Made by a program: the position numbers and the translations under genes. A stretch of DNA of 31,536 nucleotides from Patescibacteria group bacterium (GTDB lineage: Bacteria; Patescibacteria; Microgenomatia; Levybacterales; UBA12049): assembly GCA_023381035.1 (NCBI GenBank), contig JAMCTK010000071.1, positions 1 through 31,536 of the forward strand, in the 5' to 3' direction. Below, in pieces: positions 7,962 to 12,990 of the stretch. Below the pieces are notes generated by a model. The model was not told the origin of the DNA and ran no database searches. It saw only the letters and a list, made by a program, of their open reading frames with translations. Each line of letters begins with the position of its first letter. Position 1 is the first letter of the stretch.

Positions 7962-8003
7962 ATCAAAAAAACCGCTCTCCGTTTTTTATAAACGAGCGGT
8001 TTT
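7962..8003 (-). terminator. Intrinsic terminator upstream of the small secreted protein gene
   Basis: Minus strand: AAAACCGCTC (7994-8003) pairs with GAGCGGTTTT (7968-7977), 10 bp, with a further inner pairing of GTTT with AAAC in the 16-nt loop region. Seven T in a row follow the GC-rich stem. On the plus strand only four T follow, so it works mainly leftward. It ends about 50 nt before the start codon of the 7912 gene. Confidence 0.8.
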
Positions 8004-8040
8004 CCGAACAGATAATCTTTATTACTATTAAGCGTTTCAT

Positions 8041-8070
8041 AAACAAAAAGGGCACCCGATCTAGGGTGCC
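8041..8070 (-). terminator. Intrinsic terminator after the DUF2292-like gene
   Basis: Minus strand: stem GGCACCC (8064-8070), loop TAGATC (8058-8063), stem GGGTGCC (8051-8057), then CTTTTTGTTT. A mini-hairpin CCG-TAAA-CGG lies directly before it at 8071-8080. It sits about 50 nt past the DUF2292-like stop codon and also directly downstream of the promoter at 8103-8131. Confidence 0.8.
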
Positions 8071-8102
8071 TCCGTTTACGGCCAGCGACTTTTAGTTTTT
8101 TA

Positions 8103-8131
8103 TTTTTATAATTTTACAATTAATCTGTCAA
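8103..8131 (-). promoter_or_regulatory. Candidate promoter feeding into tandem terminators
   Basis: Minus-strand -35 TTGACA (8126-8131, perfect) with TAAAAA at 17 nt (8103-8108), or TATAAA at 15 nt (8105-8110). The -35 lies in the last codons of the DUF2292-like gene. The 13-nt context AACCCCTTGACAG is identical to that at the hrcA promoter. Predicted transcripts meet the 8041-8070 terminator within about 55 nt, so this is either a short RNA or a regulated leader for the 7912 gene. Confidence 0.55.
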
Positions 8132-8311
8132 GGGGTTGTTTATTTTTAAATTGTTAGGTGATTTTTTAATATTTTTTTCTGTTATTTGAGTTACTGTATA
8201 ATTTTGAATAAATACCTCTATGCTTCCCCAACCCCTAATGCTTTGTATTGATTGTATTAACTCCTCTACAAGAGGCTTAGATATATTTTTGGTTGAGTAT
8301 TTGCTCGCCAT
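8120..8311 (-). CDS. Small YezD/DUF2292-like protein
   Basis: 63 residues from the ATG at 8311. An in-frame TTG at 8338 would add nine residues, but it lies at the predicted transcription start. The core, EELIQSIQSIRGWGSIEVFI followed by QNYTVTQITEKNIKK, matches the pattern of the YezD/DUF2292 family: a helix, then a beta-hairpin with GSxxxxxQ and VxQIxxxxxxR/K. The family has no firmly known biochemical role. It is transcribed from promoter cassette copy A and followed by a terminator. The final codons also form the -35 of the next promoter. The assignment rests on pattern recognition only. Confidence 0.55.
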   Translation of the reverse strand: MASKYSTKNISKPLVEELIQSIQSIRGWGSIEVFIQNYTVTQITEKNIKKSPNNLKINNPLTD

Positions 8312-8315
8312 GGTC

Positions 8316-8370
8316 GGGGACAGTTCGGCAGGGGTCAAAATAATATAAACTATTTTTTAAAAAAAGTCAA
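8316..8370 (-). repeat. Promoter-leader cassette, copy A (55 bp)
   Basis: Identical to 9495-9549 except for one base (8333 g, 9512 a region of the GGGGTC/GGAGTC segment). It contains a full promoter and a G/C-rich leader segment. Similarity continues weakly past the cassette into the first codons of the following gene (MASKYS here, MANKNS in copy B). Copy A sits right after the sortase stop codon and drives the DUF2292-like gene. Confidence 0.85.
8342..8370 (-). promoter_or_regulatory. Promoter in cassette copy A
   Basis: Minus-strand -35 TTGACT (8365-8370), 17-nt AT-only spacer apart from one G, and -10 TATATT (8342-8347). Predicted start near 8335, giving a leader of about 24 nt to the ATG at 8311. 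No Shine-Dalgarno site is present; the leader is GACCCCTGCCGAACTGTCCC followed by CGACC. Confidence 0.75.
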
Positions 8371-8382
8371 ATCTTCTAAAAT

Positions 8383-8952
8383 CTAAGGCTCCGACACAAC
8401 AATTAGCCTTTTATCGTCATAAAATCCTGTACATGTATAGAGAGTTAGGGTTTCATTTTTCGTCGGAGCAATTACTTCAGTTTGATAAGGATAAACTGAT
8501 TTTATGTATTTAACTTTATATGTATATTTTTTGTTTTTATTGTAAACAAAAACTAAATCATTTTCCTTAACGTTTTTTAAGTTATAGAAGAGTCCGTCTC
8601 TTGCGTGTGCAAAAATTACCATGTTTCCTTTTTCTCCAAGAGCAGCACTTCCCAACCCATAAGAAGCTGTGTTCTCAAAAACTTGCCAATATCCATTCTC
8701 AATTTTTGCTTGTTGAACAGGTAAATCAATTTTTACGCTTGGTATCATAATTCTATTCGGAACTAATCCTTTAACATTTTGTTCCTTAAAATATGGACTA
8801 ACTCTTATTGGGTTTGTTTTTTTATAATCTTTTAAAAATGCTGGAAGTAAAATAATTAAAAGGCTTAGAAAAACGAAAGAGTATCCGATTACTTTATCTC
8901 TTAGCTGCGGCTTCGGGGATTTAACTTTTAATTTTGTTTTTTTCTTAGTCAT
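8383..8952 (-). CDS. Sortase (class D/E-like transpeptidase)
   Basis: 189 residues. It cleaves a C-terminal sorting signal on exported proteins and transfers them to a cell-envelope acceptor. A basic N-terminus (MTKKKTKLKVKS) and one transmembrane helix (about 21-40) are followed by the sortase barrel. The catalytic triad is visible: His116 in VIFAHARDG, Cys174 in LTLYTCTGF and Arg182 in DKRLIVV. The start ATG overlaps the last 8 nt of the upstream surface-protein gene, so the two are translationally coupled, and that protein is its likely substrate. The 724-residue protein, with its C-terminal helix and basic tail, may be another. Exact class is uncertain without alignment. Confidence 0.9.
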   Translation of the reverse strand: MTKKKTKLKVKSPKPQLRDKVIGYSFVFLSLLIILLPAFLKDYKKTNPIRVSPYFKEQNVKGLVPNRIMIPSVKIDLPVQQAKIENGYWQVFENTASYGLGSAALGEKGNMVIFAHARDGLFYNLKNVKENDLVFVYNKNKKYTYKVKYIKSVYPYQTEVIAPTKNETLTLYTCTGFYDDKRLIVVSEP

Positions 8953-9490
8953 TCTTTTTAAAGAATGTAAGCCCAGTAACTCCGGCTATGAATGCTCCAA
9001 AAAGTTGAGTCAGTTGTGCTAAAACATTTTCTCCGCTAGTTGTAGAAAGCCCTAAAACCTGTCCTGTTGTAGCTCCTAAAACTTCTCCTTGCGATGATCC
9101 GGCACCAGAACCAGCGCCACCCACTCCTCCTGAACTCTCACCTGGTGTTGTTGAATTGCCTGGAGCATTTGTTGGGGTTGGTGTTGGATTACTGGGAGTA
9201 TTAGTAGGAGTTGGAGTAGGATTGCCTGGTTTTTCTGTTGGGGTTGGCGTAGGGTTGCTGGAAGTCTCTGTTGGTGTTGGAGTGCAATCGCAATCGATTT
9301 CGGTCTCATTTACTTTATTTATAATAGTTGAAGAGCTGTTAGAATCTCCTGTTTCAATGCTCGCAGAAAAAACTTGATTTCTAAAACCTAATAAAAGAAA
9401 TGTTAAAACAACTAATCCAATTGTAAATCTAAGATAATTTTTCATATTTAATCTTAATAAAAATATGTTTTTGGAGTTTTTGTTTGCCAT
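8945..9490 (-). CDS. Exported Pro/Thr-stalk protein, probable sortase substrate
   Basis: 181 residues if translation starts at the cassette ATG (9490). A start at 9445 (MKNYLRF) gives a textbook signal peptide ending FSAS, and a TTG at 9517 also lies in frame; I cannot decide between 9490 and 9445. After the signal comes one half-unit of the local TG repeat (IETGDSNSSSTIINKVNETE), a CDC motif, a stalk of four Pro/Thr repeats (TPTPTE and TPTPTN types), a Gly/Ser-rich segment, then EVLGATTG, QVLGLSTTSG, a hydrophobic helix and the tail FFKKND. This C-terminus has the layout of a sorting signal, with LSTTSG or LGATTG in the place of LPxTG. It shares an operon and 8 nt with the sortase. Confidence 0.75.
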   Translation of the reverse strand: MANKNSKNIFLLRLNMKNYLRFTIGLVVLTFLLLGFRNQVFSASIETGDSNSSSTIINKVNETEIDCDCTPTPTETSSNPTPTPTEKPGNPTPTPTNTPSNPTPTPTNAPGNSTTPGESSGGVGGAGSGAGSSQGEVLGATTGQVLGLSTTSGENVLAQLTQLFGAFIAGVTGLTFFKKND

Positions 9491-9494
9491 ATTT

Positions 9495-9549
9495 GGGGAC
9501 AGTTCGGCAGGAGTCAAAATAATATAAACTATTTTTTAAAAAAAGTCAA
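9495..9549 (-). repeat. Promoter-leader cassette, copy B (55 bp)
   Basis: Second copy of the cassette at 8316-8370, 54 of 55 bases identical, in the same orientation, 1179 bp away. It drives the sortase-substrate/sortase pair. Both copies place the same promoter, G/C-rich leader and start-codon region before unrelated genes. Confidence 0.85.
9521..9549 (-). promoter_or_regulatory. Promoter in cassette copy B
   Basis: Minus-strand -35 TTGACT (9544-9549), 17-nt spacer, -10 TATATT (9521-9526). Predicted start near 9514. It is divergent from the plus-strand promoter whose -35 begins at 9566. Confidence 0.75.
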
Positions 9550-9565
9550 CTTTCAAATCTAAAAC

Positions 9566-9596
9566 TTGACATACCTCTCACTGAATTGTTTATAAT
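9566..9596 (+). promoter_or_regulatory. Promoter of candidate small RNA
   Basis: Plus strand: perfect -35 TTGACA (9566-9571) and perfect -10 TATAAT (9591-9596), but with a 19-nt spacer, longer than the optimal 17. The predicted start, about 9603, falls exactly at the base of the hairpin. No plus-strand gene follows. Confidence 0.65.
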
Positions 9597-9602
9597 GATA
9601 TG

Positions 9603-9660
9603 CCACCTTACATAATTCTTAAGAACCTGCCTTCTAAAGAATTTAAGGTGGTTTTTATTT
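9603..9660 (+). ncRNA. Candidate small hairpin RNA of about 57 nt
   Basis: The transcript from 9603 folds almost wholly into one hairpin: CCACCTTA (9603-9610) with TAAGGTGG (9644-9651), a 3-nt bulge, AATTCTT (9614-9620) with AAGAATT (9637-9643), then AGAA with TTCT around the loop CCTGCC. TTTTTATTT follows at once, a good intrinsic terminator. No open reading frame fits. The gene to the right is convergent on the minus strand, and on that strand no U-tract follows the hairpin, so it is not simply that gene's terminator. I do not recognise a known RNA family. Confidence 0.55.
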
Positions 9661-9681
9661 ATCTGGAAGATGAAAACTTAA

Positions 9682-10164
9682 TCAAAGATTTCGCAGAACT
9701 AGTTTTATTTCTGTTATTTCTTCTCTACTGTTTTTAGAAATTTCCACTCGGATTTCCTTATCACCGCTTGCTGCTACCAATTTGTTTAACACATTGTCGT
9801 TTGAACTTGTTTGAACAAAAGATTGTGTTGAAAGACCTAAATTGTCAATTTTACTCTTATACCAATCTGTAACTGTTTGAGGATCATCATTAGTCTGAAA
9901 AGAGATTCTCTCTCCTTTTTTGGAATAATTAAATGAGTTTGGATAAACATAGGAGTTAGCTTCAGGCAATGCAGTAGGTACCAATGTGGGAACTTTCCCT
10001 GATTCTTCTGTAGGACTGGGTGTTTGGGTTACCTTTGTTTTAACTTCAGTAGAAGGAAGTGTTGTTTTTTTTGTTTCTTTTTTGTTCTGATATCTACTAT
10101 TTTGAAGCAATATTGTTAAAAATAAAAAGAGAATCAAGACAAAAAAAACCTTCGTAGTTTTCAT
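9682..10164 (-). CDS. Membrane-anchored hypothetical protein with Pro/Thr linker
   Basis: 160 residues, unknown function. A single N-terminal transmembrane helix or uncleaved signal (about 5-20), a Lys/Thr/Pro-rich linker (25-70), then a compact domain (75-160). That domain has a FNYSKKGERISFQTNDDPQT segment, DWYKSKIDNLGL, and two strands at the end (KEIRVEISKN, TEIKLVLRNL). DWYKxxL-type helices of this kind occur in many small extracytoplasmic proteins of unknown role. It starts 37 nt after the Clp gene and has its own TATAAT 6 nt before the ATG, so it may be transcribed as a leaderless mRNA as well as by read-through. Confidence 0.6.
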   Translation of the reverse strand: MKTTKVFFVLILFLFLTILLQNSRYQNKKETKKTTLPSTEVKTKVTQTPSPTEESGKVPTLVPTALPEANSYVYPNSFNYSKKGERISFQTNDDPQTVTDWYKSKIDNLGLSTQSFVQTSSNDNVLNKLVAASGDKEIRVEISKNSREEITEIKLVLRNL

Positions 10165-10170
10165 GTTTTA

Positions 10171-10176
10171 ATTATA
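10171..10176 (-). promoter_or_regulatory. -10 box for leaderless transcription of the 10164 gene
   Basis: TATAAT on the minus strand, followed by TAAAAC (6 nt) and the ATG, so transcription would begin at or next to the start codon. No good -35 is seen at 17 nt (CCTAAT). Confidence 0.5.
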
Positions 10177-10201
10177 CGACAATAAGTCAAATTATTAGGA
10201 T

Positions 10202-10447
10202 CTAAGAAGATATTGCGATCGAGTCGTTTTGTATTATAAGTTTTATATTATCTCCTCTTTTAATTTTCTCCTCCAACAAAGCCTGAGCTAAAACATCTTC
10301 TATCTTATCCTGAATATAGCGTTGAATTGGTCTTGCTCCAAATTGATCATTAAATCCTTCCTTAGAGATTTTTTCAATTATCTCATTTCCAAATGTAATA
10401 CCTACGTCTTTATCTAACATTGTCTTTTTTACCTTTTCGAGCAACAA
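10202..10447 (-). pseudogene. Detached C-terminal end of the membrane-anchored Clp ATPase
   Basis: 81 residues that are the natural end of the 10462-12645 protein: the D2 small domain with sensor-2 motif FGARPIQRYIQDKIED and a final beta strand. Its first residues (LLEKVKKTMLDKDVGITFGN) repeat the last residues of the upstream frame, because the DNA is duplicated there. Removing one 86-bp copy fuses the two into a single 785-residue protein. On its own this fragment has no ribosome-binding site of note and is unlikely to be functional. Confidence 0.85.
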
Positions 10448-10552
10448 CTTAACTACTTCTATTATCTCTCATTTCCAAATGTAATACCTACGTCTTTATC
10501 TAACATTGTCTTTTTTACCTTTTCGAGCAACAACTTAACTACTTCTATTATC
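10381..10552 (-). repeat. Perfect 86-bp tandem duplication inside the Clp gene
   Basis: Copies 10381-10466 and 10467-10552 are identical base for base. Since 86 is not a multiple of 3, the second copy shifts the frame and causes early termination after FGNER. No target-site or inverted ends are visible, so it looks like replication slippage, a recent mutation, or an assembly error. Confidence 0.95.
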
Positions 10553-12645
10553 TGCTCCTTATCTAATGGTTTAAAAACAATCACGTCGTCAAACCTATTT
10601 AAGAGCTCAGGTTTAAAAAGTCCTTTTGTTTGCAGTTCTTCTAAAAGCCTCTCTTTTAAAGTGCTCGCATTCTTAATATTCTCGCGAATAAATTCTGACC
10701 CGGCATTGGAGGTAGCAATAATGATGGAATTAGCAAATGAAACTGTTTTCCCTTTATTGTCAGTCAGTCTTCCATCATCAAAAACCTGAAGGAAAAGATT
10801 TAATATTTTAGGATCTGCTTTTTCAAATTCATCTAGTAAAACTAGCGTATAGGGATTATCATAAATTTTATCTGTTAATTCTCCCGGCTGCTCTTCTTCC
10901 CCAGGCAAGGATCCCAAAAGCCTTTTTGCGCCTTCCTCTGTTGCATACTCGCTCATGTCCAACCTAAGCATGCGATTCTCTGCTCCGTAGTAATTTTCAG
11001 CTAACGCTTTTGCTGTTTCAGTTTTTCCAACACCTGTTGGTCCCAAAAAAAGAAACGAGATTGGTTTATTTTTTTTACTTAATCCGGATCTTAATCTTCT
11101 CATCCCCTCAGATACTGCCTTTACTGCTTCTTCCTGACCAATCACTCTTTTATGTATTTGATTTTCCAGATTTAATAAAAGCTTTTTCTCTTCTTTTGTT
11201 GGTTCTCCGACAGGAACATCTATTTTTTTTGAAATTTGATCCAAAACATCCTGCTCAATAATATCTCTTTTACCACGTAATCTTACCGAATTAGCACTAT
11301 CTGTTAAAAGCGAAATCGCAGATCCCGGCAAGATTTCTGACTTATTATATTTATCGGCATTTTCCAGAGATGAAAGCACGGCTCTGTAGCTCAAAGAAAT
11401 TCCAAGTTCTTTTTCTACTTGAATTGCACTGATAAAAAGCATTAGTAGTCCATTTATATGATCCGGTTCCTTAATGTTTATTACTTCAAAAGAACTTAGT
11501 AATTCGTGTCTTGACTCAATAAACTTTTTATATGCACTGTTTGTTGTTGTTGCAATAAAACGGATTACTCCTTTTTCAATGTAAGGAATAAGTGCACCGC
11601 TTAAATCTATTTGGAAAGAAGAGGCTCCCAGTATGTTTTCAAAATCCTGAACAAATATGATTATGTTTCCTGAATGTGAAAGCTCGTTGATTATTTGACC
11701 AAGTCTTTGTTCAAGTTCTCCCTGATTTTGTGCACCCGCCAAAAAAGCATCAATCATTAATTGAAACGTTCTTTGATGATACAAATTCCCTTTTAATTTT
11801 TCTGAAAAACTTTCCGTTAGGAACTTAGAAATTAATGCTTTTTTCCCGACTCCCGGTTCTCCAATCAAAAGAACGCTTTTGTTAATTGACAAAGCTTCTA
11901 CTAACCTCTGGTATTCATCTGTTCTGTCAAAAATATTAACTTGTTTACTTAGTAAGCTACTTGTTAAATCAAGTGCATATTTTTTTGTTTCTATTGTCCA
12001 CCCATATACCCAGCTCTCAGCAATTCCTTCTCCCCAGAAATCAACAATTGGTCTTTTTGTGAACTCTTGATCTTCAAAAATTTTTCTGGACCAATATAGA
12101 ATATTTAAAACGTCTTCTTCTTTTAATTTTTTAGCAAAAAGAAGTTTTGTTTTTTCTTCTGTTAGGGTAAGATACGCCGCAAAAATGTCCACAGGCAAGA
12201 CATACGACGCATGCATTCTAACTGCAAAATTAAATGCACTTTTTACGATCTCCTCCTTCGGGATCAAAATATTTTTTAATTCTTTTTTCTCTATCTCAGA
12301 TTTCTCAAGAAAAAAACGGACGCTCTTATCTTTGGTTAAACTTTCTAAATTAAAAGATTCAAAATAAAGTTGCCAAGATTTAAGTGTAAAAGATTCAAGT
12401 AATTCGTTTTTGTTGTCTTTAACTTTAATATATGGATTAATTCTGCAAATTTTAAAGCGAAAGAATAATTCAAAAAGCACAAATATTCCGAGCATAAATA
12501 GAGGAAGTCGAAAATTTCCTATATTTTGAGGAATTATTAAGAAAGAATTTAGGAAAATAGCAATAAGAACTATTAGTAATAAAAATCTTATTAATTTTGT
12601 TAAGAAGTGATTATAAAAATAATAAATAAACGCGTAATTTTTCAT
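10462..12645 (-). CDS. Membrane-anchored Clp/Hsp100 ATPase with degenerate first ATPase domain (frame broken at C-terminus)
   Basis: 727 residues as it stands, 785 when the 86-bp duplication is removed. Two transmembrane helices (about 17-37 and 48-64) replace the usual soluble N-terminus. NBD1 has Walker A GEPGVGKK (262-269), but Walker B has QD (333-334) for DE and the arginine fingers are SS (384-385) for RR, so ATP hydrolysis there is doubtful. NBD2 keeps Walker A GPTGVGKT (535-542), Walker B LVLLDEFEKA (DE 605-606), sensor 1 ATSNAG and PELLNRFD. However, the GYVG pore loop reads LPGEEEQPG, without the substrate-gripping tyrosine. There is no M-domain and no [LIV]GF ClpP-docking tripeptide. 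It overlaps the 3-TM gene by 4 nt at the end of the long operon. I infer a membrane-bound motor or scaffold, not a protease partner. Confidence 0.85.
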   Translation of the reverse strand: MKNYAFIYYFYNHFLTKLIRFLLLIVLIAIFLNSFLIIPQNIGNFRLPLFMLGIFVLFELFFRFKICRINPYIKVKDNKNELLESFTLKSWQLYFESFNLESLTKDKSVRFFLEKSEIEKKELKNILIPKEEIVKSAFNFAVRMHASYVLPVDIFAAYLTLTEEKTKLLFAKKLKEEDVLNILYWSRKIFEDQEFTKRPIVDFWGEGIAESWVYGWTIETKKYALDLTSSLLSKQVNIFDRTDEYQRLVEALSINKSVLLIGEPGVGKKALISKFLTESFSEKLKGNLYHQRTFQLMIDAFLAGAQNQGELEQRLGQIINELSHSGNIIIFVQDFENILGASSFQIDLSGALIPYIEKGVIRFIATTTNSAYKKFIESRHELLSSFEVINIKEPDHINGLLMLFISAIQVEKELGISLSYRAVLSSLENADKYNKSEILPGSAISLLTDSANSVRLRGKRDIIEQDVLDQISKKIDVPVGEPTKEEKKLLLNLENQIHKRVIGQEEAVKAVSEGMRRLRSGLSKKNKPISFLFLGPTGVGKTETAKALAENYYGAENRMLRLDMSEYATEEGAKRLLGSLPGEEEQPGELTDKIYDNPYTLVLLDEFEKADPKILNLFLQVFDDGRLTDNKGKTVSFANSIIIATSNAGSEFIRENIKNASTLKERLLEELQTKGLFKPELLNRFDDVIVFKPLDKEQIIEVVKLLLEKVKKTMLDKDVGITFGNER

Positions 12646-12971
12646 ATAAATAAGACTAGAAACACAGCTAGTGGAAAAAATATAATCGCTAAAATTATTG
12701 CAAATTCAATGATTAAAAGAGATAAGAAAAGCACTAAATCAGCCAGTATCACGAATGTTTTTATAAATATTCCCATTCCTATGGAAAAACCAACTAATCC
12801 TTCTCTATATTCATTTTTCCAAGGCTTAAAATATGTTCTGACAAGAAGGGGTAATGATAGAACTTTTAAGATACTTTTGTTTAATGATGAAAAAAACAAA
12901 AAAACAGATAATGGCATTTCTAAAAACCAAAACTTTAGAAAGACCAATGGAAGCAGTAAATAAAATTTCAT
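12642..12971 (-). CDS. Small membrane protein, three predicted helices
   Basis: 109 residues, unknown function. Hydrophobic stretches at about 1-30, 55-75 and 80-109 predict three membrane helices; the middle loop (KPWKNEYREG) is charged. Its stop overlaps the start of the membrane-anchored Clp ATPase by 4 nt (ATGA), so translation is coupled and the two proteins probably act together in the membrane. It begins 19 nt after the propeller-like gene. No family is recognised. Confidence 0.65.
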   Translation of the reverse strand: MKFYLLLPLVFLKFWFLEMPLSVFLFFSSLNKSILKVLSLPLLVRTYFKPWKNEYREGLVGFSIGMGIFIKTFVILADLVLFLSLLIIEFAIILAIIFFPLAVFLVLFI

Positions 12972-12990
12972 TTTAAAGTTTAAAAAGAGG

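Noticed and set aside
8041..8131. Known riboswitch class such as c-di-GMP or cobalamin
   Set aside because: The conserved cores of these classes could not be matched; only hairpins and a promoter are supported.
9076..9377. Open frames in other phases across the Pro/Thr stalk of the sortase-substrate gene
   Set aside because: Products are repeats such as GVGVGVG or QQ-rich runs, shadows of the stalk-coding repeat.
9603..9651. Hairpin as terminator of the convergent 9682-10164 gene
   Set aside because: On that strand the stem is followed by CATATCATTA, not a U-tract; the U-tract lies on the plus strand.
9682..10201. tRNA or other stable RNA gene in the gaps between operons
   Set aside because: No cloverleaf, GTTCGA-type T-loop or CCA end could be found in this or the other intergenic gaps.
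10381..10552. Programmed ribosomal frameshift in the Clp gene
   Set aside because: The frame change is explained fully by the perfect 86-bp duplication; no slippery heptamer with a following structure is needed.
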